Origin: Rhodospirillaceae bacterium
Lineage (GTDB): Bacteria; Pseudomonadota; Alphaproteobacteria; MPNO01; UBA2964
Reading direction: 5' to 3'
DNA length: 23,716 nucleotides
NCBI GenBank assembly: GCA_018660305.1
Contig: JABJKO010000275.1
Coordinates: 1 to 23,716 of the forward strand
The stretch's first letter is position 1; each line of letters begins with the position of its first letter. The notes beneath the pieces are model-generated. The model was not told the DNA's origin. It did not search any database and saw only the letters and a program-made list of their open reading frames with translations. The position numbers and the translations under genes were made by a program. Of this stretch, positions 1 to 8,970 are shown one piece after another.

Positions 1-150
1 CGGCGGCGGATACCGGAGACTTCCGGGATTTTGGATACGCGCAAAAATTAACATCTTTATTCGCAGAAACGTCTCCAGAAAAACCCGCCGTTAACCCTTC
101 CCCGACACACTCCCCCTGATCGGTCCCGGCCCCCAATTTGGTTAGTTCTC

Positions 151-1413
151 TTGCGTCTGCTTTTCCTTCACAAGCATTTTCCCGGCCAATTCATGCATCT
201 GGCGCTCGCCTTTGCGAAGCAGCCGGGTAATGAGGTGGTCTTTATCTCCACCGAAGAGGGCCTCGATGTGCCCGGTCTTCAATCCATCCAGATTCAGCCG
301 ACCCGCACCAGCAGCCATCCCACCCACCATTACGTTCAGTCGCTGGAAAATGCCGTGCTTCTGGGCCAGGCTGCCTACCGCGCCTGCATCGGCCTTCGCG
401 ACAACGGCTTCATTCCCGACCTGATCTATGCCCATGCCGGCTTCGGCCCGGGGCTCTATGTAAAGGACGTGTTTCCCGAAGTCCCGGTGATCGGTCATTT
501 CGAATGGTTTTACAGCCCGACCGACAGTGATGTGGATTTTCTGTCGCCGGGAAAAATCCCCGAAGACGAGGCGCTGCGCATCCGGACAAAGAACGCCGAG
601 ATGTTGCTCGAGCTGACCCAGTGCGACCAGGGAGTTTGCCCGACCTCCTTTCAGCTGGACCAGTTCCCCGAGGAATTCCACGGCAAGCTCCATGTGATCC
701 ATGAGGGCATTGATACGGCCTATTTCACGCCCGCCCAGCGCGGCCGGCTTAGCCTGGATAATCTGGAGCTGGGCGGTAACACCGAAATTGTCACCTATGC
801 GACGCGGGGTATGGAACCCTATCGCGGCTTCCCGCAATTCATGCGGGCCCTGGCGACCTTGCAGTCTCTACGGCCACGCCTTCACGCGGTGATCGTCGGC
901 GCCGATTCAGTCAATTACGGGCGCCCCCGGGACGATGGCAAAAGCTGGAAGGAAGCCATGCTGGAGGAGCTGCCGGAGCTCGATCCGGCGCGCACCCATT
1001 TTACCGGATCACTGCCGATCGAAAGCTACCGGCGGGTGCTGCAGGCCTCCCATGCCCATGTCTACCTCACGGTACCGTTCGTGCTGTCCTGGTCGCTGCT
1101 CGAAGCCATGTCCGCCGGCTGCTCGGTGATCGGCTCGGCGACGGCGCCGGTCTGCGAAGTCATCAAGGATGGCGAAACCGGCCTTCTGGCGGACTTTTTC
1201 GATTCCTTCAGGCTGGCCACCCGCATCGCCGAGACCCTCGACGATCGGCCGCGCGCCATGGCCATCGGGCAGGCGGCGCGGGACTACATGGTGGAGCATT
1301 ATGATCTGGCGGCGACCCTGCCCTCCCATATCCGACTGGCCACCCATGTGCTCGGCCAGGATCTGCCGATCCACCCCCTCGCCTGGACCCAGCCCGCCGC
1401 CAAGAGCGCGTAA
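151..1413 (+). CDS. Glycosyltransferase family 4 (GT-B fold)
   Basis: The 420-aa protein is a retaining GT-B glycosyltransferase that probably adds one sugar to a surface glycan on the cytoplasmic side. The N-terminus (residues 1-14, MRLLFLHKHFPGQF) is the first Rossmann strand and glycine loop typical of this subgroup. The linker motif HEGID is at 184-188, TRGMEPYRGF at 218-227, and the donor-binding glutamate lies in LLEAMSAG at 316-323, as in GT4 enzymes. The start is a TTG. The next ATG (residue 15) would remove the first beta strand, so TTG is preferred although no good Shine-Dalgarno precedes it. The gene is monocistronic here and ends 8 bp before the end of a convergent gene. Sugar and acceptor cannot be told from sequence. 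Family call is firm, specificity unknown. Confidence 0.88.
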   Translation: MRLLFLHKHFPGQFMHLALAFAKQPGNEVVFISTEEGLDVPGLQSIQIQPTRTSSHPTHHYVQSLENAVLLGQAAYRACIGLRDNGFIPDLIYAHAGFGPGLYVKDVFPEVPVIGHFEWFYSPTDSDVDFLSPGKIPEDEALRIRTKNAEMLLELTQCDQGVCPTSFQLDQFPEEFHGKLHVIHEGIDTAYFTPAQRGRLSLDNLELGGNTEIVTYATRGMEPYRGFPQFMRALATLQSLRPRLHAVIVGADSVNYGRPRDDGKSWKEAMLEELPELDPARTHFTGSLPIESYRRVLQASHAHVYLTVPFVLSWSLLEAMSAGCSVIGSATAPVCEVIKDGETGLLADFFDSFRLATRIAETLDDRPRAMAIGQAARDYMVEHYDLAATLPSHIRLATHVLGQDLPIHPLAWTQPAAKSA

Positions 1414-1421
1414 AGGGCCGC

Positions 1422-2609
1422 CTAACTTCCTGACATAATGTGAACCGGATAACGCACCAGATCCCGGTTCATGGGGAGTTTGCATCCGGTCAGGTTGAAG
1501 CGCGTCAGGTAGAGTGACAATTGTTCGCCTACCGTATCGAAATTGCGCGACGGGCTGTTCCCATCGATCAAAGAGGGATAGCCAAACACCACCTTATCCC
1601 CGCAAGCAAACTTGAACATGATGGGGCGTTCCAGAAGCAGGGCCGGCGGCGACCAGTGAACCAGATCCTTTGACTGAACATAAAAGATGCCGGTCACCTT
1701 GCGATTTAACCTAGGAACCGCGCGGGTACCGGCGAACAGGGCAAGAAACGTGCCGGTGGGTGCATGACGCACAACGCTGGTGATCGTGGATCCAATGCCC
1801 GGCACGGGAACACAAATGTGTTGATTGCGTGTACCGCCCGCCTTCACGATTCCGTTCAGCGCGATGGTGAATCGACGCCCGTCCCAGGCGCGCCAGACCG
1901 GATTATCAGCCGCCGCCTCCGCCCGTAGCAGGCAGGCCCCCCTGCGCTGTTCGCGATATTGCTCGGCGAAGACGAATACATAGGCGTGGTTTCTCCAGCG
2001 CACGATATTGCTCGGGCTGAAGTAACCCGTATGGCGCCCGGCGCGCGGATCATAGGGATAGGGGAGTGTCGCGGCCGCGGCGGTCATACCGGGCCGGCGG
2101 GTAAAGGATTTGCCGCCATCCTCCGAGACGGCGGCAATGACCGAATTGCGCCAGCAGGCCATATACCGGCCGCTGGCACAAAGCCCCGCGACGGTATGGC
2201 CATGAAACTCCGCGTGGCCCAGCGCGACGACCCTTTTGCCATCCAGCGTATGGTACGCCGTCAACCAGACCAGATCATCCAGCGCCGCGGGATCCTTTGA
2301 CCGATTCGCCTGATAGATCACCGAACAGTCGACACGGGCCTCTGCGAGCGTTGGACCGGTCATGGCACGGTTCATGTGGTGCGCGGCGATCAGGCGAACC
2401 GTATTGTTGGAATCGCGAAACGCGCGCGCCGGCGCATCGGGAATGTGGTTAGGCGCGCATCGGTCGACCGCCCAGCGGAAGATTGTTTGCGGCCCGCCGG
2501 CGATCTTCATGGTTAACGGGGCGCCTGCCGCCACGGACACGCCACCAAAGGGGTAAACCGTGCCAATTACGGCGGATATCAGCCAAATTTTACGAATTAC
2601 ACGGATCAT
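1422..2609 (-). CDS. Secreted beta-propeller-like protein with Asp-box (sialidase/glycosidase-like)
   Basis: This is a 395-aa protein if begun at the ATG at 2609. It opens with a basic stretch (MIRVIRK) and a hydrophobic core (IWLISAVIGTVYPFGG) ending near VAAGA, a plausible signal peptide, so it should act in the periplasm or outside. SEDGGKSF at about 162-169 fits the Asp-box S-x-D-x-G-x-x-aromatic of sialidase-like propellers, and SKDLVHWS at 313-320 is similar. YFSPSNIVRW (196-205) and AWDGRRF (241-247) also look like blades of a glycosidase-type propeller. I do not recognise the exact family or any catalytic set. The reading frame stays open up to a TTG at 2672, and a GTG at 2624 is also possible; the ATG is chosen for the signal peptide. 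It lies between glycan genes, so a role in binding or trimming an extracellular glycan is inferred. Confidence 0.6.
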   Translation of the reverse strand: MIRVIRKIWLISAVIGTVYPFGGVSVAAGAPLTMKIAGGPQTIFRWAVDRCAPNHIPDAPARAFRDSNNTVRLIAAHHMNRAMTGPTLAEARVDCSVIYQANRSKDPAALDDLVWLTAYHTLDGKRVVALGHAEFHGHTVAGLCASGRYMACWRNSVIAAVSEDGGKSFTRRPGMTAAAATLPYPYDPRAGRHTGYFSPSNIVRWRNHAYVFVFAEQYREQRRGACLLRAEAAADNPVWRAWDGRRFTIALNGIVKAGGTRNQHICVPVPGIGSTITSVVRHAPTGTFLALFAGTRAVPRLNRKVTGIFYVQSKDLVHWSPPALLLERPIMFKFACGDKVVFGYPSLIDGNSPSRNFDTVGEQLSLYLTRFNLTGCKLPMNRDLVRYPVHIMSGS

Positions 2610-2740
2610 GGGTCGATAAGGCACGATGACCCGTAAACGGATCGTAAAGCTCCCTCCGCTAGAGTCATTCAACAGGGTTTAGGGCTCCATCGGGCCCCGC
2701 TGCAGAGCGAAAACTCAATAAATCTCATAGGGATAGGATA
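2610..2740. promoter_or_regulatory. Divergent intergenic region
   Basis: This spacer separates the minus-strand secreted protein from the plus-strand pyruvyl transferase and must hold promoters for both if they are transcribed from here. A purine-rich GGATAGGATA immediately upstream of the ATG at 2741 serves as the plus-strand ribosome binding region. A GGAGGGAGC stretch read on the minus strand (about 2650-2658) could instead serve a longer form of the secreted protein. I see no convincing -35/-10 pair on either strand. Confidence 0.35.
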
Positions 2741-3916
2741 ATGACCCGCATCCTCGTAATGATTCCATCGGGCGAGGTCTACGACCACGATTGTGTACGG
2801 TGGTATCAGGCAAGCGATATCCAGCGATCCATCGATCACTACCACAATATTGGCGATGCATTCGTCTTCGATTCGTCTCTCAAACTGCTCGATTTCGACC
2901 ATCTCGGCGTCATCGAGATCAGGGAGTGCGACCCGGCGAAAATCGACCAGTATAACGAGGAATATGATTACTGCTTTCTGCGGGGATCCAACTACATCAA
3001 TTCCTCCATGAAATGGGAGCGGACGCTCGAGGTTATCGAGCGCCTTCGCATACCGGTCATCGCCTTCGGAATCGGCGCTCAGGCACCGTCGGAGGGCCCG
3101 CTGATTTTATCCGACGAAACCAAGAACGTTCTGCGGGCCATGTCCGACCATTGTGTCTCCCTCGGCGTGCGCGGCAGCTACACCGCCCAGGTGCTCTGGG
3201 ATATCGGCGTGAAAAACGCCCGCATTGTCGGCTGCCCCACATTGTTCAGAAACCGCCGTCCCGATCTCCGAATTGACCTGCCGGCGATGGATGCGATCAA
3301 AAACGCCGGCTACACGCTGCGGCGTGAGGTGTCGACGACCTATTCCCCCGACATTGAGCGCCATCTTGCCTTCCAGAAGGAGACCATGCTCGATATGTCG
3401 AACCGCTTCGACCTGACAGTGATGGCGCAGGGCGAGATCGAAGAGAAAAAGATCGTCTTCGGAACCGAGGAGCAACGCAACGAAGCGCTCGCCCAGTTGA
3501 CGACTAATAATTGGCTGGGTGACGGGGATGATCCCCTCAGGAAACTATACGAGACCAAGCTTTTCTATTCCGACGTGGTCGCTGATTACGACACGATCGC
3601 GCAGAAACAGGATTTTGTCATCGGGTTCCGTCTCCACGGCAATTTGATATCGCTGGCGAACGGGGTGCCATCACTTTACTTTACCTATGACAGCCGCACC
3701 TCTGAATTCGTCGAGACCTTTGGCATACCAGCCTACGACGTCTATTCATCGGAGGCCTTCCATCTGGAGGATTTCTGGGATCAGGCCCTGTTTGAAAAAT
3801 TCAACCGGACCTATTTCGAGCGCTACCGCGATATGCGGCAGTTCCTTGAGGAAAACAACCTGCCGCACCGTATGCCCGACCCCAACCTGCCCGTGAGGAT
3901 GCGCGATGTCGCCTGA
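2741..3916 (+). CDS. Polysaccharide pyruvyl transferase family protein
   Basis: The 391-aa protein matches the polysaccharide pyruvyl transferase family (PF04230 type), which moves pyruvate from phosphoenolpyruvate to a sugar of a surface polysaccharide as a ketal. Visible family signatures are FLRGSNYI (79-86), AFGIGAQAP (108-116), LGVRGSYTA (141-149), VGCPTLF (163-169) and the C-terminal IGFRLHGNLISLANGVP (294-310) with its histidine. No signal peptide or membrane segment is seen, so it is cytoplasmic. The ATG is preceded by GGATAGGATA. Its stop lies inside the next gene (11-bp overlap), so the two are probably co-translated. Acidic pyruvyl decoration fits the neighbouring glycosyltransferases, but acceptor and actual chemistry are inferred from the family. 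Confidence 0.85.
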   Translation: MTRILVMIPSGEVYDHDCVRWYQASDIQRSIDHYHNIGDAFVFDSSLKLLDFDHLGVIEIRECDPAKIDQYNEEYDYCFLRGSNYINSSMKWERTLEVIERLRIPVIAFGIGAQAPSEGPLILSDETKNVLRAMSDHCVSLGVRGSYTAQVLWDIGVKNARIVGCPTLFRNRRPDLRIDLPAMDAIKNAGYTLRREVSTTYSPDIERHLAFQKETMLDMSNRFDLTVMAQGEIEEKKIVFGTEEQRNEALAQLTTNNWLGDGDDPLRKLYETKLFYSDVVADYDTIAQKQDFVIGFRLHGNLISLANGVPSLYFTYDSRTSEFVETFGIPAYDVYSSEAFHLEDFWDQALFEKFNRTYFERYRDMRQFLEENNLPHRMPDPNLPVRMRDVA

Positions 3917-4778
3917 TGGGGGGAGCGTAGAAGCCGCGGCGATCATCGATCAACCGATGGAATCCGCAACCGAGGAATTTGTTGATGTCGTCGGATTCAT
4001 CGATTCCATCGGCGGTTCGCGCGTTGCCGGCTGGGTATGGAACCGCGAACGGCCGGGGCAACCGCTTGAGGTCGAGATCCGGCTCGACAACCAGCCCATA
4101 GCGACCGTCACGGCGGACAGGCTTCGGGAGGATCTGGTGCGGGCCAGCGTTGGCGATGGCCGGCATGGTTTTGAGGCCCAGCTTCCCGAACAGCTTGCGA
4201 AAGAAGAGCGCCAGCGGGTCACCGCAATCGTCCACCTGCCGGGCATCGGCGGCGAGATCAGGCTCAAGAACCAGGCTGCCGTGAGCACCGATGCGCTCGC
4301 TCTCCGCCCCTCGGATTTTTCCGCGATGGTGCAGCAGATCGAGCAATGCGTCAGTGATCAGCGGGCCGGCTTTCGCTGGATCTATCACGAGCTGCATGAG
4401 CTCGACCAGTTCGTCCGCAACCAGCCGCAGAACGCGCCGGCCATCGAGGCGGCGGTGGTCGCCCCCCTCGAAGACGATGATATCGCCGATGCCATCTGCG
4501 CCATGGAAACACAGATCACGGAGATGGTGCAGAACCAGGCCGTGATCCAGGATACGCTGGAAGAGATCTCGCAGCTGCAAAAGACCCTGAACCAGCGACT
4601 GGAGCAGCAGGACGGCTTTAACGCCCGAATCGAGTCAGGTATCGAGCGACTTCAGGATGAGCGTGATGAGGAGCCGGATTATGGTGACGAACAGCGCGGT
4701 CTGAAACGGCTGATCCTTTTCCTCGGCTGCCTGACAGTTGCGTCCCTGGCAACAGGGATCGCCGCCTTATTCTTCTGA
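3906..4778 (+). CDS. GW-module protein with coiled coil and C-terminal membrane anchor
   Basis: This is a 290-aa protein of no named family that I recognise. Residues 25-123 form a beta-rich module with AGWVWN (41-46), a block ending VTADRLREDLV (68-78) and VGDGRHGFE (82-90). Modules with the same GW core occur in the two large GT2-like proteins of the operon to the right. Residues about 185-252 are rich in E, Q and L with heptad spacing and should form a coiled coil. Residues 268-289 (ILFLGCLTVASLATGIAALF) are one hydrophobic segment at the very C-terminus, giving a tail-anchored topology with the rest probably in the cytoplasm. There is no signal peptide. The start overlaps the pyruvyl transferase gene by 11 bp. 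A role as a membrane platform or length/assembly factor for glycan enzymes is a guess. Confidence 0.7.
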   Translation: MSPDGGSVEAAAIIDQPMESATEEFVDVVGFIDSIGGSRVAGWVWNRERPGQPLEVEIRLDNQPIATVTADRLREDLVRASVGDGRHGFEAQLPEQLAKEERQRVTAIVHLPGIGGEIRLKNQAAVSTDALALRPSDFSAMVQQIEQCVSDQRAGFRWIYHELHELDQFVRNQPQNAPAIEAAVVAPLEDDDIADAICAMETQITEMVQNQAVIQDTLEEISQLQKTLNQRLEQQDGFNARIESGIERLQDERDEEPDYGDEQRGLKRLILFLGCLTVASLATGIAALFF

Positions 4779-4850
4779 GTAGGCGGCCCCGGTCCATCTC
4801 AGCATCAATCTAAGCGGCACCGGCCCGATCACGTGGATCGCGCTCTCGGC

Positions 4851-6194
4851 CTACTGTTCGCGGAAGGCGCGGTTCATCCGTTCCGATAGGGGCGAGACGA
4901 AATATTCGTAGGCCCGCCGTTCGCCGATGACGATCATCACTTCGGCCGGCATGCCGGGCTGCAGCTTGACCCCGTCCATCGCCGCCAGTTGTTCGGCATC
5001 CACCTCGATCCGGCTGGTGAAGTAAGGCTCCCCGGTTCGCGGATCGGTGAGCTGGTCAGCCGACACGTGCACCACCCGCCCCTCCACCGGCGGTACATGG
5101 CCGCGCTTATAGGCGGTCAGGCGGACCATCGCCTGCAGCCCGTCACGCACCGTATCGATATCCCGAGGTTTGACCTTTGCCTCCACAAGGAGCGAATCAT
5201 TGCTGGGAACGATATCCATCAGAGCCTGACCGGGAGCGATGACGCCGCCGGCGGTAAAGACTTTCAGACCCACAACCGTCCCGTCCTGAGGCGCAAAGAT
5301 CGCTTGACGATCCCTGACGTCCTGTGCCGCCTTCTTGCGGTCGGCCAGGTTGGCATCAATGGCAAGCACCTCCTGAAGGGCCTGGGCAATTTCGGACTGG
5401 CGGGTATCCCCTGCGGAGTCGATTTCAAGATTTGCACTCGCAATGGCCTGGTTCAGCCGGGCAATATTGCTGCGCGCATTGTTTTCCCGGCCCTGAAGGT
5501 CAGCGACGCCCCGCTGCAGCGCCAGGACGCGGGGCAGACGTTCATAGCCCTTTTGATAGAGTTTCTGCACGTTCCTGAGCTCGGTTTCGGTGAATTTCCG
5601 CTGCGTCACGGCGGAAACGCGCAGGGCTTTCTCGGCGCCGATTTCGTTGCCAAGCTGAGCAATCCGCTGCTTTAGAATGGCGACGGCGCCATCGCTCGAC
5701 CGCCAGCGCACCTCAAACAGCTTTTCCTGCGCGGCCATCGCCTCCGCGACCACCTTGTCATCCCGCCGGGCGACCATGTCCCGGGGGAACACAATGACCC
5801 GTTTGCCGGCTTGTTCGGCGCGCAACCGCGCCAGCCGGGCCTTGACCGCCCAGTGCTGGCTCATGGCCTGGCCCAGCGTCGCGGCGGCCTGGGTGCTGTC
5901 GAGTTCGGCAAGGAGCTGCCCGGCCTTGACCTTATCGCCTTCTCGCACGTGGATCTTGCGCAGGATGCCGCCTTCGAGATGCTGAACGGTCTTGCGGTGA
6001 CTGTCGACGACGACGGTACCATCGGCAATCACGGCGCTGTCGAGATCCGCGAACATGGACCAGCCGGCAAACGCGGCAATAAACATGGCAAACACCGCGA
6101 AGCCGGAAATCACCGGCATTCTCAGGGAAGGTTCGGAGATCGCCTGCGGCCCATTGTCGACATACGGGACCAGGGCATTCTTGCGTTCCGTCAT
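4851..6194 (-). CDS. Type I secretion membrane-fusion (HlyD family) adaptor
   Basis: The 447-aa protein is the periplasmic adaptor of a type I secretion system. It bridges the inner-membrane ABC exporter and a TolC-like channel. A short cytoplasmic N-terminus is followed by one membrane segment (about 27-48, PVISGFAVFAMFIAAFAGWS). A split lipoyl-like domain follows (VQHLEGGILRKIHVREGDKV, 70-89), then a long alpha-helical hairpin, and the second lipoyl half and beta barrel (IFAPQDGTVVGL; LQPGMPAEVMIVIGERRAYEY near the C-terminus, as in PrsE/HlyD proteins). Its ATG overlaps the stop of the ABC gene (ATGA, 6191-6194). It is the last gene of the minus-strand operon. The natural cargo in the same operon is the RTX protein at the operon head. 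No outer-membrane partner is in the window. Confidence 0.93.
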   Translation of the reverse strand: MTERKNALVPYVDNGPQAISEPSLRMPVISGFAVFAMFIAAFAGWSMFADLDSAVIADGTVVVDSHRKTVQHLEGGILRKIHVREGDKVKAGQLLAELDSTQAAATLGQAMSQHWAVKARLARLRAEQAGKRVIVFPRDMVARRDDKVVAEAMAAQEKLFEVRWRSSDGAVAILKQRIAQLGNEIGAEKALRVSAVTQRKFTETELRNVQKLYQKGYERLPRVLALQRGVADLQGRENNARSNIARLNQAIASANLEIDSAGDTRQSEIAQALQEVLAIDANLADRKKAAQDVRDRQAIFAPQDGTVVGLKVFTAGGVIAPGQALMDIVPSNDSLLVEAKVKPRDIDTVRDGLQAMVRLTAYKRGHVPPVEGRVVHVSADQLTDPRTGEPYFTSRIEVDAEQLAAMDGVKLQPGMPAEVMIVIGERRAYEYFVSPLSERMNRAFREQ

Positions 6195-7933
6195 GATTGT
6201 CCTATCCGTGCCAGGGGGAATTGAGCGATCTTTTCGCTCCCGCTCGAAACGCCGGGAAGGAGCTTCGCGGTACTTAGCGCGACGCTTTCGCGGGAGCCGA
6301 ATGAATCGACCATGCCATCGCGAAGCACCAGGACCTTATCCGAGATATTCGCCATCGCCGGCCGATGGGAAACCACGATAATAGTGGCGCCGTCCTCTTT
6401 GGCCCCGATGATTGCAGCCATCAAAGCCTGTTCGCCCTCGCTATCGAGAAAACTGTTGGGCTCGTCGAGAACGATCATGCGGGGACAGCCGAAAAAGGCC
6501 CGGGCGAGGGCAATACGCTGGCGCTGTCCGCCGCTGAGGGCGAACCCGCCGCTACCGACCGGCGTCTCGTAGCCCTTAGGGAAATGCCCGATCAGCTCAT
6601 GAGCGCCAACCCGCCTGGCGGCGTCGATCACCGCCGCCGGCTCGGTCTCGGTGAGCCGCGCGATGTTCTCGGAAATTGTCGCATCGAGCAGCGCCGGTGA
6701 CTGGGGTAAAAATCCGGTGGCCGCACCGAAACTGGTTCTTTCCCAGTTAAAGACATTTTGACCATCGAGGAATATGCCACCGGCGGAGGGGGCCCAGATA
6801 CCTACCAACAATCGCGCGAGCGTCGATTTCCCGGCGCCCGACGGACCCACGATGCTCAGCATTTCACCGGCCTCAAGCTCGAAGCTGACGTTCCGGAGCA
6901 CCGGCTTATCCTCGCCCGGCGGCACAAAGCTGAGCCCCTCGACGGCCACTTTCCCCGACATGACGTCGACCGGCGTTCCCTGCCGGTCGGCCCCAACCTC
7001 GCCCAGCAATGCCTTGAGGCGCTGATAGGAGGCCAGCGCTTCGGCCCAGCTGCGCCAGCCCTCCATGATCTGCTCGAAGGGCAACAGAAGCCGGGTCATG
7101 ATAATGGTCGACGCCACGATGGTACCGGCGGAAACGGCACCGTCGATCACCAGCGAGGCCCCGGTCCCCAGCATAATGATCTGAAGCCCCATGCGGATGG
7201 ATTGGGACGCGGCGGTAATCATGCGGGCCAGCGTGTTACTGCTGCCGACCAGCCGCAGCGCCCGGTCCTGACCCGCCTGCCAGCGCCCCATCACGGCGCC
7301 CAGCATGCCCATGGATTCAATCAGCTCCGCATGGCGGACAGCCGTGCCGACCTCGGCATGGGACTGGGCCGCCGCCTCATTGGCGGCCTGCGAGCGCCGG
7401 CGCACGAAAAACTCCATGGCCGCGCTGAGGACGATCAGGATCACCACCGCGCCGGACGCGACAAGGCCATAGGCCGGATGCATCATGAACAGGATTAACA
7501 GAAACAGGGGCGCGAATGCCGCGTCAAAGGGCAGGGAAATCGGCCCTGCGGTCACGAATTGCCTGAGTTCATGAAGGTCGCGGATGGCCCGCGCCGATTG
7601 CGCCGCCCCGGCGCTCAGAGACCGGGTCACCGCCGCCTGGATGGTCGGGCCGCTGAGGCGCCGCGCCAGCCTTTCCCCGATCACGATAAAGACGTTGGAC
7701 CGGATGAAATCCATGCTGGCGAGGAACACCAGGCATCCCAGCGCCACCAGGGTCAGCATGAGCAACGTATCCATGCTGTGGCTGACGATCACCCGATCGT
7801 AGATCTGCAGCATGTAAAGCGGCACGACGAGCTGAAGCAGATTCACAAACAGCCCGAACAGCGCTGCGCACAGGATTCCCATGGCGCTGGAGCGCAATGT
7901 CTCACGCAGGATGTCCTGATCCCGTACTGCCAT
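6191..7933 (-). CDS. Type I secretion ABC transporter (permease/ATPase, PrsD/HlyB family)
   Basis: This 580-aa fused membrane/ATPase half-transporter powers export of an RTX protein across both membranes without a periplasmic stage. Several hydrophobic helices lie in residues 17-280 (for example 17-45, 57-75, 139-172). The ATPase has Walker A GPSGAGKST (363-371), a Q-loop region FLPQSP (408-413), signature LSGGQ (466-470), Walker B MIVLDEP (486-492) and switch histidine H523. There is no N-terminal C39 peptidase or C39-like domain, which matches the shorter PrtD/PrsD type that recognises uncleaved C-terminal signals. It starts 17 bp after galE with a weak ribosome binding site, and its stop overlaps the adaptor start, so subunits are probably made in step. 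Confidence 0.94.
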   Translation of the reverse strand: MAVRDQDILRETLRSSAMGILCAALFGLFVNLLQLVVPLYMLQIYDRVIVSHSMDTLLMLTLVALGCLVFLASMDFIRSNVFIVIGERLARRLSGPTIQAAVTRSLSAGAAQSARAIRDLHELRQFVTAGPISLPFDAAFAPLFLLILFMMHPAYGLVASGAVVILIVLSAAMEFFVRRRSQAANEAAAQSHAEVGTAVRHAELIESMGMLGAVMGRWQAGQDRALRLVGSSNTLARMITAASQSIRMGLQIIMLGTGASLVIDGAVSAGTIVASTIIMTRLLLPFEQIMEGWRSWAEALASYQRLKALLGEVGADRQGTPVDVMSGKVAVEGLSFVPPGEDKPVLRNVSFELEAGEMLSIVGPSGAGKSTLARLLVGIWAPSAGGIFLDGQNVFNWERTSFGAATGFLPQSPALLDATISENIARLTETEPAAVIDAARRVGAHELIGHFPKGYETPVGSGGFALSGGQRQRIALARAFFGCPRMIVLDEPNSFLDSEGEQALMAAIIGAKEDGATIIVVSHRPAMANISDKVLVLRDGMVDSFGSRESVALSTAKLLPGVSSGSEKIAQFPLARIGQS

Positions 7934-7950
7934 GAAAAGGGTCCCGGCCG

Positions 7951-8955
7951 CTATTCCGCCGCCGCGGCGACCGTATAGCCTCTGGGATGGGTCTGTGCCC
8001 AGTTCCAGGCGGTCTCCACGATGGTGTCCATATGGGAAAAGCGGGGGTTCCAGCCGAGATCGGCTTTAATTTTATCGGATGCCGCCACCAGAACGGCCGG
8101 ATCGCCCGGACGACGATCCGCGACACGAACCGGGATCTGGACACCAGCAACCCGGTTTACCGCATCGATGACCTCACGCACGGAAAAGCCGTGCCCCGTC
8201 CCCACATTGTACTGGCAGCTTCTTTCCTCGAGCACCTGGAGAACCCGGATGTGAGCATCGGCCAGATCGCAGACATGGATGTAATCGCGGACACAGGTAC
8301 CGTCCGGTGTCGCGTAATCGTCGCCGAAGATATCCAGATGCGATCGCTGCCTGGCGGCTACCTGCAACGCGATGGGAATAAGATGGGTTTCCGGATCATG
8401 ATTTTCCCCAATGGCGATGGTGGGATGGGCGCCGGCCGCATTGAAATAACGCAGCGCGGCATAGTTCATGCCATAGATCTCCTCTGCCCAGCGCAGAACA
8501 CGCTCGATCAGAAACTTCGATTCGCCGTAAGGACTGCCGGGATCGATGGGTACGGCCTCATCGATGGGAACCCGCTCGGGATTGCCGAAAATCGCGCAGG
8601 TGGACGAAAAAACGAACTTCTTTACGTCGAATTCCACCGCCGATTCAATCAGATTTACCGCGTTGGAAACGTTGTCCCTGAGGTAGCGGAACGGGTATTT
8701 CATGGATTCACCGACCAGTGAATTGGCGGCGAAATGCATCACGGAATCGATGCGATGCTTGGCAAACAATTCCCGAACGGCATAGCGGTCGGCCAGATCG
8801 CCGGCAATCAGCGTGGCGCCATCGACCACGGCCTGGGCATGGCCCTGCTGCAGATTGTCGAACACCACGACCTGATTGCCCCGGTCGACGAGATCGGCGA
8901 CCACATGGCTGCCGACATAGCCGGCGCCGCCGGTAACCAGAATGGTTTCTTCCAT
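7951..8955 (-). CDS. galE: UDP-glucose 4-epimerase
   Basis: The 334-aa protein is a short-chain dehydrogenase-type sugar epimerase that interconverts UDP-glucose and UDP-galactose in the cytoplasm using bound NAD. The NAD-binding TGGAGYVG is at 8-15, the catalytic Y-x-x-x-K is YGESK at 143-147, and SSTCAIFG at 117-124 supplies the catalytic serine/threonine region. ALRYFNAAGA and the GDDYATPDGTCVRDYIHV block are typical of GalE. A good ribosome binding site (GGGGAGA, 8961-8967) lies 5 bases before the ATG. Its place between glycosyltransferase and exporter genes implies that galactose or a derivative is a donor sugar for this operon. Activity on N-acetylated UDP-sugars cannot be excluded. Confidence 0.93.
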   Translation of the reverse strand: MEETILVTGGAGYVGSHVVADLVDRGNQVVVFDNLQQGHAQAVVDGATLIAGDLADRYAVRELFAKHRIDSVMHFAANSLVGESMKYPFRYLRDNVSNAVNLIESAVEFDVKKFVFSSTCAIFGNPERVPIDEAVPIDPGSPYGESKFLIERVLRWAEEIYGMNYAALRYFNAAGAHPTIAIGENHDPETHLIPIALQVAARQRSHLDIFGDDYATPDGTCVRDYIHVCDLADAHIRVLQVLEERSCQYNVGTGHGFSVREVIDAVNRVAGVQIPVRVADRRPGDPAVLVAASDKIKADLGWNPRFSHMDTIVETAWNWAQTHPRGYTVAAAAE

Positions 8956-8970
8956 GACGATCTCCCCAAC

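Noticed and set aside
1..150. Promoter-like TTGGAT and AT-rich stretch at the left edge
   Set aside because: No -10 match at suitable spacing and no good ribosome binding site before the TTG at 151. The region is too short and too near the edge to judge.
4779..4850. Bidirectional terminator between convergent genes
   Set aside because: Only short imperfect complementary segments (GGT/ACC with flanking GC) about 30 bases apart and no T tract were found, so I do not call a terminator.
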